Positions 1 to 7,158 of a stretch of 9,808 nt of DNA are shown piece by piece. The stretch is taken from assembly GCA_018679315.1 (NCBI GenBank), contig JAHHLF010000099.1, forward strand, positions 1 to 9,808, given 5' to 3'. This DNA comes from Bacteroidia bacterium (GTDB taxonomy: Bacteria; Bacteroidota; Bacteroidia; Flavobacteriales; Flavobacteriaceae). A model generated the notes under the pieces. It searched no databases. It was given only the letters and a program-made list of their open reading frames with translations, and was not told the origin of the DNA. The position numbers and the translations under genes are program-made. Each line of letters starts with the position of its first letter. Within the stretch, counting starts at the first letter, position 1.

Positions 1-711
1 CCAGGTGCTGTTTTCGTAGTAGATGTTATGAGGGAACATATTGCTGTTAGAGAGGCACAAAAATTAAATATTCCCATTTTCGCAATGGTGGATACAAATT
101 GTGATCCCCGTTCAGTAAATTATGTGATCCCTTCTAATGACGATGCGTCTAAATCTATCCGATTGATCATGTCTGAAGTGACCGATGCTGTAGCCGAAGG
201 CTTGGCAGAGCGCAAAGCAGACAAGTCGGCCGAAAAGGACATGGCTGAAGGTATGGCAGAACAGGCAAAGGCTCAAGAAAAAGCTGAAGCGCCTACCGAA
301 AAAGCTCCGGCAGCCAAAGTAGCTCCGGCAGTCAAAGAGGCTCCGGCTAAAGAAGAGGCAAAACCCGAACCTAAAGCCAAAAAAGAAGTTGTTGAAGAAA
401 AGCCAGTAGCTAAGAAAGAGGAGAAAGCACCTGCTAAGAAAGCTGCAAAGAGTGAGAGTGATAATCTAACCAAGGTTGAGGGTATTGGACCTAAAGCCGC
501 GGAAGCTTTAACGGCTGCAGGGGTTGCCACTTTTGCTGATCTGGCCAAAGCAAAGCCGGATGCCATAAAAAATATCCTTACTGAGGCGAGTTCTCGCATG
601 GCTCATTTAGATCCAACATCATGGCCGAAACAAGCTAAAATGGCGGCTGATGGTAAATGGGATGAGCTTAAAGAATGGCAAGACAACGCTAAAGGTGGTG
701 TAGAGAAATAA
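1..711 (+). CDS. rpsB: 30S ribosomal protein S2 (uS2), 3' part, with C-terminal helix-hairpin-helix-like extension
   Basis: The gene is open from the first base, so its start lies outside the window; the ATG at 28 is an internal Met. The first ~65 visible residues are the conserved C-terminal half of S2: a VVD segment, the REHIAVREAQKLNIP stretch, the DTNCDP motif and IPSNDDASKSI. S2 sits on the solvent side of the 30S subunit and is needed for assembly and initiation. Ordinary S2 ends soon after the IPSNDDA helix. Here it continues with a low-complexity Lys/Ala/Glu/Pro linker (about 214-459) and then an ~83-residue module (about 460-708). The module has a helix-hairpin-helix-like core (KVEGIGPKAAEAL) and a tail containing LDPTSWPKQA and DGKWDELKEW. 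I recall similar modules at the end of flavobacterial L21, but cannot check that here. It lies 35 bases upstream of tsf, with no terminator between, so the two are probably co-transcribed. The S2 call is firm; the role of the extension is unknown. Confidence 0.96.
   Translation, partial: PGAVFVVDVMREHIAVREAQKLNIPIFAMVDTNCDPRSVNYVIPSNDDASKSIRLIMSEVTDAVAEGLAERKADKSAEKDMAEGMAEQAKAQEKAEAPTEKAPAAKVAPAVKEAPAKEEAKPEPKAKKEVVEEKPVAKKEEKAPAKKAAKSESDNLTKVEGIGPKAAEALTAAGVATFADLAKAKPDAIKNILTEASSRMAHLDPTSWPKQAKMAADGKWDELKEWQDNAKGGVEK
460..708 (+). other. Helix-hairpin-helix-like domain fused to the S2 C-terminus
   Basis: This is a domain within the rpsB product. It opens with DNLTKVEGIGPKAAEAL, where GIGPK is the hairpin turn typical of HhH motifs, followed by AAGVATFADLAK, the usual second helix pair of such modules. 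The remainder (LDPTSWPKQA, then a Trp-rich helix) is not part of a minimal HhH and gives the module its own signature. HhH motifs commonly bind the nucleic-acid backbone; binding rRNA or mRNA here is inference. The preceding linker is charged and probably flexible. Confidence 0.75.
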
Positions 712-746
712 TAAAGAGTAAGATCACTGAATAATTAGATATAGAA

Positions 747-1571
747 ATGACAAAGATCACTGCTGCGGAGGTAAATAATTTAAGAAAGACCACAGGGGCT
801 GGAATGATGGATTGTAAAAATGCCCTAGTGGAAGCCGAAGGCGACTTCGACAAAGCCATTGAGATACTACGTAAAAAAGGGCAGAAAGTGGCTGCCAAGC
901 GTGCCGACAGGGATTCATCTGAAGGTGCTGCGATCGCTATAGTCAATGATGGTAATACTAAGGGTGTTATTATCTCCCTGAATTGTGAAACAGATTTCGT
1001 GGCAAAAAATGACACTTTCGTTTCCTTAGCTAACCAATTGGCTGGGATCGCATTGGAACAGGATTCAAAAGAATCGTTGTTACAAGCGAGCATTGATGGC
1101 CTTTCCGTACAGGAAAAGTTACTAGAGCAGACGGGGGTGATCGGAGAAAAGATAGAGATCGGTGCATTTGAAAAACTAGATGCTCCTTTTGTAGGTTCCT
1201 ATATTCATGCTGGCAACAAGATCGCGACCTTGGTTGGTCTATCTTCCCCTGTAGATGGTGCTGCTAACGCGGCTAAGGATGTAGCTATGCAAGTTGCTGC
1301 CATGAATCCAGTTGCCCTTAATGAATCGGCTGTCGACCAGGAGACCATTAATAAGGAAATAGAGATCGCTAAGGATCAACTTCGTGAGGAAGGCAAGCCG
1401 GAAGCAATGCTGGACAACATTGCCAAGGGAAAACTTAAGCGCTTCTTTAAAGATAACACTTTAGTTAACCAGGCCTTTATTAAGGATAGCAAACAGAGTG
1501 TTGATCAATACATAAAATCTGTAGACGCTAACCTTGAGGTAACCGCTTTTGAGCGTGTCGCACTGGGATAA
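747..1571 (+). CDS. tsf: Translation elongation factor Ts
   Basis: EF-Ts releases GDP from EF-Tu so that it can reload GTP; it acts in the cytoplasm. The 274-residue product shows the N-terminal UBA-like domain with the family hallmark TGAGMMDCKNAL (residues 16-27) followed by EGDFDKAIEILRKKG. It also has the core motif CETDFVAKND (80-89), whose Asp83-Phe84 pair corresponds to the residues that wedge into EF-Tu near its Mg2+ site. The remainder covers the duplicated core, and length is within the usual bacterial range. The start is the only ATG that gives a standard EF-Ts N-terminus (MTKITAAEVNNLRK). No Shine-Dalgarno sequence precedes it; the upstream bases are A/T-rich. It follows rpsB in the nearly universal rpsB-tsf order and ends 20 bases before a strong terminator hairpin, so it is the last gene of its operon. 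Confidence 0.98.
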   Translation: MTKITAAEVNNLRKTTGAGMMDCKNALVEAEGDFDKAIEILRKKGQKVAAKRADRDSSEGAAIAIVNDGNTKGVIISLNCETDFVAKNDTFVSLANQLAGIALEQDSKESLLQASIDGLSVQEKLLEQTGVIGEKIEIGAFEKLDAPFVGSYIHAGNKIATLVGLSSPVDGAANAAKDVAMQVAAMNPVALNESAVDQETINKEIEIAKDQLREEGKPEAMLDNIAKGKLKRFFKDNTLVNQAFIKDSKQSVDQYIKSVDANLEVTAFERVALG

Positions 1572-1590
1572 GCACTCCATATAATAAAAT

Positions 1591-1619
1591 AAACCCTGCC
1601 AATTGGCGGGGTTTTTTTT
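1591..1619 (+). terminator. Intrinsic terminator after tsf
   Basis: A 7-bp stem CCCTGCC/GGCGGGG (1594-1600 with 1605-1611, one T-G wobble) closes a 4-base AATT loop and is followed directly by eight T residues (1612-1619). Three A residues before the stem can extend it by pairing with the first Ts. This is a textbook rho-independent terminator, and it separates the rpsB-tsf transcript from pyrH-frr. Confidence 0.93.
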
Positions 1620-1620
1620 G

Positions 1621-1635
1621 CTCATAATATATGAG
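1621..1635. repeat. Small perfect inverted repeat downstream of the tsf terminator
   Basis: CTCATA and TATGAG (1621-1626 and 1630-1635) form a perfect 6-bp inverted repeat around a 3-base ATA spacer. It lies immediately after the terminator T-tract and about 42 bases upstream of the pyrH -7 element. It could be an operator half-site pair or simply chance in A/T-rich DNA. It has no T-tract of its own. Confidence 0.3.
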
Positions 1636-1677
1636 TAACCCTATTCTTCTGATTCTAAATGGCCTGATTTATTTTAG

Positions 1678-1685
1678 TATTTTTG
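1678..1685 (+). promoter_or_regulatory. Bacteroidota -7 promoter element for pyrH-frr
   Basis: TATTTTTG fits the Bacteroidota sigma-A -7 consensus TAnnTTTG exactly. It ends 19 bases before the pyrH ATG and lies just after a terminator, where a new promoter is needed. No clear TTG -33 element is visible 17-23 bases upstream, which lowers certainty. Confidence 0.6.
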
Positions 1686-1704
1686 CTTCCAGACGTATCA
1701 ATTC

Positions 1705-2412
1705 ATGCACTATAAAAGAATTCTACTAAAATTAAGCGGTGAAGCCCTGATGGGTGCAAAACAATATGGTATAGATCCAGACCGCCTGGCTATGTATGCC
1801 GATGAGATCAAATCTGTTGTTGATAAGGGCATTGAAATGGCAATAGTCATTGGCGGAGGAAATATTTTCAGAGGTTTGGCCGGGGAAAGCAACGGAATGG
1901 ACCGGGTACAAGGAGATCATATGGGTATGCTGGCAACCATCATTAACGGTCTCGCGCTGCAGTCTGCACTGGAAGATAAAGGATTGGATACGCGACTTCA
2001 AACTGCTATTAAGATCAATGAAGTAGCAGAGCCCTTTATTCGCAGGCGTGCGATGCGTCATTTAGAAAAGGGGCGTGTAGTAATTTTTGGAGGAGGCACG
2101 GGAAATCCGTATTTCACAACAGATTCGGCCGCAGTACTTCGAGCCATTGAAATAGAAGCCGACGTGATACTTAAAGGTACCCGGGTTGATGGAATTTACA
2201 CCAGTGATCCGGAAAAAGATGCATCGGCTACGAAATTTGATAGCATAAGCTTTAAAGATGTACTTACCAAGGGCCTGAAGGTTATGGACTCTACCGCCTT
2301 TACCTTAAGCCAGGAAAATGAATTGCCAATTGTTGTATTTGATATGAATAAGCCCGGCAATCTGCTAAAAGTAATTTCCGGGGAAAATATTGGTACTGTT
2401 GTAAATCTGTGA
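1705..2412 (+). CDS. pyrH: Uridylate (UMP) kinase
   Basis: This enzyme phosphorylates UMP to UDP with ATP (EC 2.7.4.22), a cytoplasmic step of pyrimidine nucleotide synthesis. Bacterial PyrH is an amino-acid-kinase-fold hexamer unrelated to eukaryotic UMP/CMP kinases. The 235-residue product has the usual family length. Visible signatures are the N-terminal phosphate-binding LLKLSGEALMG (residues 7-17), the glycine loop IGGGNIFRG (49-57), GTGNPYFTTDSAA (to about 143) and the nucleotide-contacting ILKGTRVDGIYTSDP segment. The ATG gives the standard start MHYKRILLKLSGE. No Shine-Dalgarno sequence is present. The gene opens a new transcription unit after the tsf terminator and is followed 43 bases later by frr without a terminator, the common pyrH-frr pairing. 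Confidence 0.98.
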   Translation: MHYKRILLKLSGEALMGAKQYGIDPDRLAMYADEIKSVVDKGIEMAIVIGGGNIFRGLAGESNGMDRVQGDHMGMLATIINGLALQSALEDKGLDTRLQTAIKINEVAEPFIRRRAMRHLEKGRVVIFGGGTGNPYFTTDSAAVLRAIEIEADVILKGTRVDGIYTSDPEKDASATKFDSISFKDVLTKGLKVMDSTAFTLSQENELPIVVFDMNKPGNLLKVISGENIGTVVNL

Positions 2413-2455
2413 TATTTTGGTATACTTTATGATATCCGATTATAAAATTTGAGTC

Positions 2456-3010
2456 ATGGACGAAGAAGTAAAACTTATATTGGAAACCACAAAAGAAGGA
2501 ATGGATGCGGCTATGCATCACCTGGAGAAAGCATTTATTAAGATTAGAGCAGGAAAAGCAAGTCCGTCTATGCTATCCACGGTGATGGTCGAATATTACG
2601 GATCCCAAACCCCATTGTCTCAAGTTTCAAATATTAATACGCCGGATGCCCGGACTATATCGGTTCAACCCTGGGAGAAATCATTACTTCAGGAGATAGA
2701 AACTGCTATAATGCATTCAAACTTAGGCTTTAATCCAATGAATAATGGCGAAATGGTCATTATCAACGTACCACCTCTAACCGAAGAGCGCCGTGTTGAT
2801 TTAGTCAAGCAAGCAAGGGCGGAAGCTGAAGAGGCAAAGATCAGTGTTCGAAGTGCCAGGCAGGAAGCGAACAAAGAAATTAAAAATTTAGACATTTCGG
2901 AAGATCGTGAAAAGAATGCAGAGATCGATATTCAGGAAATGACTGATGACTACTCCAAGAAAATTGATTCACTGCTTGAAGCCAAGGAAGCAGAGATCAT
3001 GAAAGTTTAG
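2456..3010 (+). CDS. frr: Ribosome recycling factor
   Basis: RRF works with EF-G to split the post-termination ribosome into subunits. The 184-residue product matches the family length of about 185. It shows the domain I helix with the conserved RAGKASPSML (residues 31-40), the beta domain II core (VEYYGSQTPLSQVSNI and ISVQPWEK), the hinge region VPPLTEERR (105-113) and the helix with VRSARQEANK (131-140) that contacts 23S rRNA. The ATG gives an N-terminus slightly upstream of the first long helix, as expected. No Shine-Dalgarno sequence is seen. It is probably co-transcribed with pyrH. Its TAG stop overlaps the stop of a small convergent minus-strand gene, and there is no intrinsic terminator right behind it. 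Confidence 0.98.
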   Translation: MDEEVKLILETTKEGMDAAMHHLEKAFIKIRAGKASPSMLSTVMVEYYGSQTPLSQVSNINTPDARTISVQPWEKSLLQEIETAIMHSNLGFNPMNNGEMVIINVPPLTEERRVDLVKQARAEAEEAKISVRSARQEANKEIKNLDISEDREKNAEIDIQEMTDDYSKKIDSLLEAKEAEIMKV

Positions 3011-3135
3011 GCCACTTCTTCGTTAAAATACCATATCAATATGGCAATGATCATGGCCACTGCGCAAATTACGATCAGGATCCTGTAAAGCAAACGCGCA
3101 CGTTTTCGATATTTTTTATGTTCTGCGACCCCCAT
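3007..3135 (-). CDS. Probable 42-residue single-span membrane protein, unrecognised
   Basis: Reading the minus strand from the ATG at 3135-3133 to the TAA at 3009-3007 gives 42 residues. A strongly basic N-terminus (K7, K8, R10, K11, R12, R14, R18) is followed by one hydrophobic segment, residues 19-37 (begins ILIVICAVAM, ends ILIWYF), and a short tail with E39-E40. This is a clean positive-inside, N-in/C-out single-span topology, unlikely in a random frame this short. The frame fills most of the otherwise unexplained 212-base gap between frr and the RND exporter, and overlaps frr tail to tail by 4 bases. A near-match to the -7 element (TACCTTTA, 3143-3150 read on the minus strand) lies only 7 bases upstream, which would give an almost leaderless message. 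I do not recognise a family; function unknown. Chance remains possible. Confidence 0.6.
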   Translation of the reverse strand: MGVAEHKKYRKRARLLYRILIVICAVAMIIAILIWYFNEEVA

Positions 3136-3198
3136 GGTAATCTAAAGGTACTCAGAACAAATAAGAGCTTCCTTTAGCAAAGAATACCTTGTATTTTC

Positions 3199-3206
3199 TA
3201 CCTTTG
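3199..3206 (+). promoter_or_regulatory. Bacteroidota -7 promoter element for the RND exporter gene
   Basis: TACCTTTG is an exact match to TAnnTTTG, ending 16 bases before the ATG at 3223. A weak TTTAG at 3173-3177, about 21 bases upstream, is the best -33 candidate; it is not a clear TTG. Confidence 0.6.
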
Positions 3207-3222
3207 CGGCTGCTAGAACTTT

Positions 3223-5613
3223 ATGGTAGCCAAACTCACATCCAATTTCTGGTCTCGCGTTTCACGCATCATATTGCGTAATAGGATCATGATCTTATTA
3301 GGCATCCTGATCGCGACAGTCCTGCTTGCTCTGCAATGGGATAAAATGCGGCTGTCTAATTCGGAGGCCAATTTATTGCCTGACGATCATCCGCTTAACC
3401 TGGAGTATCAAAATTTTCTCAACTTGTTTGGCGAAGAAGGCAATGCCATCGTTATTGCAGTTAAAGACAGTGCCCTCTTTGAGCTACCTAATTTTGAACG
3501 CTGGAATACACTGAGCAAACAGCTAGTAGCTTTCCCGGAGGTATCTTTTGTCATCTCTATTGACAATTTACAAGCCCTGGAAAAAGATCTGAAAGGGGAG
3601 GAATTTGTTATGACCCCTTTTCTGAAATCCCCTCCTGCCTCCCAGGAAGAAGTTAATAGCCTAATGGAGAAACTTTTTGAAGAGATGCCTTTCTACAAGG
3701 ATCTGCTTTTCAATGGTGAATCAGGTGCTATCAGAACAGTTGCCTATTTAGATAAGGATATAATAAATACAACGGTTCGTAAGGATTTCATATTACAAGA
3801 TCTAAATACGATAGTGGATAATTTTGAGCGGGATACCGGCTTGGATGCACGGGTATCAGGCATGCCTTATATCCGTACCATGAATTCGCAGAATATCCTG
3901 AGTGAGATTGGTCTGTTTATTGGCGCAGCATTATTTGTAACCTCGCTGATCTTCTTCTTTTTCTTCCGAAGTTTTAGGGCAACTTTTATCTCCATGATCG
4001 TTGTGATCATTGGCGTAATGTGGGCACTTGGACTCTTAGGTCTTTTGCAATATGAGATCACGGTCTTAACGGCGCTCATCCCGCCTCTGATCATTGTTAT
4101 TGGAATACCTAATTGCATCTTCCTGATCAATAAGTATCAACAGGAAGTGAAGAAGCATGGAAATCAGGCTAAGTCGCTTCAACGTGTTATTTCCAAAATA
4201 GGCAATGCAACGCTGATGACAAATGTGACGACAGCTTCCGGATTTGCAACTTTTATATTTACGGATAGCAAGCTATTAAGCGAATTTGGAACGGTTGCAG
4301 CCATTAACATCCTTTGTATTTTCATCTTATCCCTGCTGATCATTCCTATTATCTACAGCTTTATGCCCTTGCCCAAATCCAAGCATTTAAAGCATTTGAA
4401 CAAGCGCTGGATAGACACTTTTGTGAATTGGATGGAGTTTGTGGTTCGGGAAAAACGAATATCTGTATACGTGATCTCCATATTACTATTGGTTGTCAGT
4501 ATCATAGGCATTTATCAAATACGCATTTCTGGTAGTCCCATTGAGGATATGCCAAAAGGGGCAGCCTTCTTTGATGATATTGAATTCTTTGACAAAGAAT
4601 TCAATGGAATAATGCCCATTGAAATCGTGGTGAATACCCAGCGCAAGAATGGCGTGATGAAATTACCTACGTTGAGGCGAATGGATCAAATCGGGGAAGT
4701 GATCGAAGAAACGGAAGAGCTCTCTGCGCCGGTCAGTGTTGTTAATCTCGTTAAATATAGCAAGCAGGCCTTTTACAATGGGATCCCTAAATATTATCAA
4801 ATACCCACAAATCAGGAGAACACATTCATCATGAACATGGCCCGAAAATCCAGTGGCAATGCCGATCTCCTGCAAAACTTTACTGATAGTACAGGTCAGA
4901 CAGCCCGAATTACTACCTTCTTACAGGATGTAAAAACAGAGCGCATGGAGCAGATCGAAGAGAATCTTCTCAGTGAAATAAAAAAGATATTCCCGGCAGA
5001 ACGATATCAGGTATATTTAACGGGCAAGGCGCTTTTGTTTTTAAAAGGCACAAAATATTTGGTAAAGAATTTAGTGCTATCCCTCTCACTAGCTATTGGA
5101 TTGATCGCATTATTTATGGCTTACCTGTTCAGGTCGTTCAGAATGATCATAATTTCTTTGATACCTAACTTATTACCGCTTGTTGTCACAGCCGGTGTAA
5201 TGGGCTTTGCTGGAGTTCCTATCAAGCCTTCTACTATTTTGGTCTTTAGTGTAGCCTTCGGTATATCGGTAGATGATACCATTCATTTCCTGGCTAAATA
5301 CCGCCAGGAACTCACCGAAAACAGGTGGCGCGTTAAGAAATCAGTATACGCCGCCCTCAGGGAAACGGGGGTAAGCATGTTCTATACTTCAATTGTCCTT
5401 TTCTTCGGATTTTCAGTTTTCATAATCTCGAGTTTTGGAGGTACAGTGGCCTTAGGTGCTTTGGTGTCTGCTACTTTATTATTTGCTATGTTGGCGAATC
5501 TTATCCTGCTCCCTTCCCTGCTTCTATCCTTAGAAAGGAGTATTGCCAATAAGGCTGTATTAAAAGAACCACAGATCGATATTCTTCCCAAGGAAGACGA
5601 GACTAGTTTATAA
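3223..5613 (+). CDS. RND-superfamily exporter, MMPL / sterol-sensing-domain-like type
   Basis: A 796-residue inner-membrane protein with the two-fold RND layout. TM1 (about 17-37) is followed by a large extracytoplasmic domain (to about 225). TM2-TM6 lie at roughly 229-379. TM7 (413-433) begins the second half with its own large loop, and TM8-TM12 run from about 617 to 770. The second half carries the MMPL-type TM10 signature FGISVDDTIHFLAKYRQE, with adjacent Asp684-Asp685 suited to proton relay. In the equivalent TM4 position the first half reads GIPNCIFLINKYQQE (from G294), with no acidic residue. Family members move lipids, hopanoids or other hydrophobic molecules by proton-motive force; nothing here identifies the substrate. 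No membrane-fusion-protein or outer-membrane-channel gene is adjacent, unlike AcrB-type pumps. The gene has its own promoter element and stands alone between frr and asnS. The start is chosen because it directly precedes TM1 and sits well behind the promoter. Confidence 0.88.
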   Translation: MVAKLTSNFWSRVSRIILRNRIMILLGILIATVLLALQWDKMRLSNSEANLLPDDHPLNLEYQNFLNLFGEEGNAIVIAVKDSALFELPNFERWNTLSKQLVAFPEVSFVISIDNLQALEKDLKGEEFVMTPFLKSPPASQEEVNSLMEKLFEEMPFYKDLLFNGESGAIRTVAYLDKDIINTTVRKDFILQDLNTIVDNFERDTGLDARVSGMPYIRTMNSQNILSEIGLFIGAALFVTSLIFFFFFRSFRATFISMIVVIIGVMWALGLLGLLQYEITVLTALIPPLIIVIGIPNCIFLINKYQQEVKKHGNQAKSLQRVISKIGNATLMTNVTTASGFATFIFTDSKLLSEFGTVAAINILCIFILSLLIIPIIYSFMPLPKSKHLKHLNKRWIDTFVNWMEFVVREKRISVYVISILLLVVSIIGIYQIRISGSPIEDMPKGAAFFDDIEFFDKEFNGIMPIEIVVNTQRKNGVMKLPTLRRMDQIGEVIEETEELSAPVSVVNLVKYSKQAFYNGIPKYYQIPTNQENTFIMNMARKSSGNADLLQNFTDSTGQTARITTFLQDVKTERMEQIEENLLSEIKKIFPAERYQVYLTGKALLFLKGTKYLVKNLVLSLSLAIGLIALFMAYLFRSFRMIIISLIPNLLPLVVTAGVMGFAGVPIKPSTILVFSVAFGISVDDTIHFLAKYRQELTENRWRVKKSVYAALRETGVSMFYTSIVLFFGFSVFIISSFGGTVALGALVSATLLFAMLANLILLPSLLLSLERSIANKAVLKEPQIDILPKEDETSL

Positions 5614-5646
5614 ATAAAGTGTCTTTTGCAACAGTTCATTTCGACT

Positions 5647-5666
5647 GGGGTTAATCTGATAATCCC
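5647..5666. repeat. Hairpin-forming inverted repeat between the exporter and asnS
   Basis: GGGGTTA (5647-5653) can pair with TAATCCC (5660-5666) around a 6-base loop: seven pairs with one G-T wobble. There is no T-tract after it, so it is not a standard terminator. It ends 11 bases upstream of the asnS -7 element, where a regulator could bind. It could equally be a weak 3'-end structure for the exporter transcript. Confidence 0.3.
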
Positions 5667-5677
5667 TTCCAAAGACG

Positions 5678-5685
5678 TATCTTTG
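5678..5685 (+). promoter_or_regulatory. Bacteroidota -7 promoter element for asnS
   Basis: TATCTTTG exactly fits TAnnTTTG and ends 27 bases before the asnS ATG. No convincing TTG -33 element is seen at the expected distance; the closest is TTA at 5651-5653, inside the hairpin described just upstream. Confidence 0.6.
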
Positions 5686-5712
5686 CGCATTGAAAAATGA
5701 ATTATAATTGGT

Positions 5713-7146
5713 ATGAAATCGTATCGTATCGCCACCCTGATTGAAGAATCTCCACTTAACCAAAAAGTTGAAGTTAAGGGCTGGGTTCGTTCGTTCAGGA
5801 GTAACCGTTTTGTTGCATTGAACGATGGTTCAACATTGAAGAACATTCAATGTGTTGTAGATTTTGAAAATTTTGACGACGCCATCCTGAAGCAAATAAA
5901 TACGGGTGCTGCACTTCGAATACAGGGAATCCTTGTAGAAAGCCAGGGTCGCGGACAGGCTGTAGAGATCAATGTTGATCAACTAGATGTAGTAGGGCCT
6001 GCAGATCCTGATGAGTATCCCATTCAACCCAAAAAACACAGCATGGAATTCTTAAGGGAACAAGCCCATTTAAGAATTCGCACCAATACATTTTCGGCTG
6101 TTATGCGCGTGCGGTCTGCCCTGGCATTTGCTGTTCACCAATACTTTAGGAATAATGGATTCTATTACTTCCATGCCCCAATAATTACGGGATCGGATGC
6201 AGAAGGTGCAGGCGAAATGTTTCGCGTGACCGCCTTAGATCCAAAATCGCCTCCGCTAACAGATTCCGGCGAGGTAGATTATAAGCAGGATTTCTTCGGG
6301 AAGGAGACCAACCTGACCGTATCTGGCCAATTAGAAGCAGAAGCTTATGCACTCGGACTCGGAAATGTCTATACGTTCGGACCTACCTTTCGGGCAGAAA
6401 ATTCAAATACGTCCAGGCACCTGGCAGAATTCTGGATGATTGAACCAGAAATGGCCTTTTACGATCTGAACGACAATATGGATTTGGCCGAAGCGTTTAT
6501 CGTTTATATTATTCAATACATATTAGATAATTGTCAGGAAGACCTTGAATTTCTTGAGAAGCGACTTCTGGATGAGGAAAAGCAAAAACCTCAGCAAGAA
6601 CGCAGTGCCATGCCCCTTCTGGAAAAATTGGAATTTGTAGTAAGTAATTCGTTTAAGCGAGTAACCTATACAGAAGCTATTGATGTTTTACGCAACAGCA
6701 AGCCTAATAAGAAAGGACGTTTTCAATTTCCAATTGATGAATGGGGCGCCGACTTGCAAAGTGAACATGAGCGCTATCTGGTTGAAAAACATTTTAATTG
6801 CCCTGTGATCCTGTATGATTATCCGGCAAATATCAAAGCTTTCTATATGCGCCTCAACGAAGATGGGAAAACGGTGCGTGCCATGGATGTGTTATTTCCA
6901 GGGATAGGCGAAATAGTAGGTGGTTCTCAACGTGAGGAACGACTTGATGTCCTCAAGGAGAAGATCGCCAAGCTTGATATTGATGAAAAGGAACTTTGGT
7001 GGTATTTGGATTTAAGGAAATTCGGTTCAGTCCCTCATAGTGGATTTGGACTTGGATTTGAACGTTTGGTCCAGTTTGCCACAGGAATGGGAAATATCCG
7101 GGATGTGATCCCATTTCCCAGAACACCTCAGAATGCTGAGTTTTAA
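5713..7146 (+). CDS. asnS: Asparaginyl-tRNA synthetase
   Basis: Charges tRNA-Asn with asparagine using ATP (EC 6.1.1.22), cytoplasmic, class IIb. The 477-residue product begins with an OB-fold anticodon-binding domain (VKGWVRSFRSNRFVALNDG, then NIQCVVDF). The catalytic core follows: motif 1 region (HAPIITGSDAEGAGEMF), motif 2 (FRAENSNTSRHLAEFWMIEPE, starting at F226) and motif 3 (GFGLGFERLVQFATG, 444-458, with Arg451) ending in the NIRDVIPFPRTP tail. The segment around residues 174-200 (PKSPPLTDSGEVDYKQDFFGKE) lies between motifs 1 and 2; I associate such an insertion with bacterial AsnRS. NIRDVIPFPRTP together with the A-E-N-S-N-T motif favours AsnRS over AspRS. The gene has its own promoter element. 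Its stop lies within the region serving as promoter for rpoN. Confidence 0.97.
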   Translation: MKSYRIATLIEESPLNQKVEVKGWVRSFRSNRFVALNDGSTLKNIQCVVDFENFDDAILKQINTGAALRIQGILVESQGRGQAVEINVDQLDVVGPADPDEYPIQPKKHSMEFLREQAHLRIRTNTFSAVMRVRSALAFAVHQYFRNNGFYYFHAPIITGSDAEGAGEMFRVTALDPKSPPLTDSGEVDYKQDFFGKETNLTVSGQLEAEAYALGLGNVYTFGPTFRAENSNTSRHLAEFWMIEPEMAFYDLNDNMDLAEAFIVYIIQYILDNCQEDLEFLEKRLLDEEKQKPQQERSAMPLLEKLEFVVSNSFKRVTYTEAIDVLRNSKPNKKGRFQFPIDEWGADLQSEHERYLVEKHFNCPVILYDYPANIKAFYMRLNEDGKTVRAMDVLFPGIGEIVGGSQREERLDVLKEKIAKLDIDEKELWWYLDLRKFGSVPHSGFGLGFERLVQFATGMGNIRDVIPFPRTPQNAEF

Positions 7147-7158
7147 TCTCAAATACCG

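Noticed and set aside
273..599. Minus-strand 108-codon open frame opposite rpsB
   Set aside because: It is the Ala/Ser/Leu-rich mirror of the Lys/Ala/Glu linker and HhH coding sequence; low-complexity codons on the plus strand leave the opposite frame open.
689..1093. Minus-strand 134-codon open frame over the start of tsf
   Set aside because: Lies almost entirely opposite the well-conserved tsf N-terminal coding region and has no recognisable domain.
3031..3044. CCATAT/ATATGG inverted repeat after frr, considered as terminator
   Set aside because: Only a 2-base loop, A/T-rich stem and no T-tract; it lies within the small minus-strand coding frame.
4314..4535. Plus-strand 73-codon frame inside the exporter containing a GSGKT-like string
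   Set aside because: The apparent P-loop (CGSGKT) arises by chance out of frame with the strong RND coding sequence; there is no Walker B or fold context.
5382..5846. Minus-strand 154-codon open frame spanning the exporter end, the gap and the asnS start
   Set aside because: Covers two conserved plus-strand genes and the asnS promoter; the translation shows no domain or membrane pattern beyond the mirror of the exporter codons.
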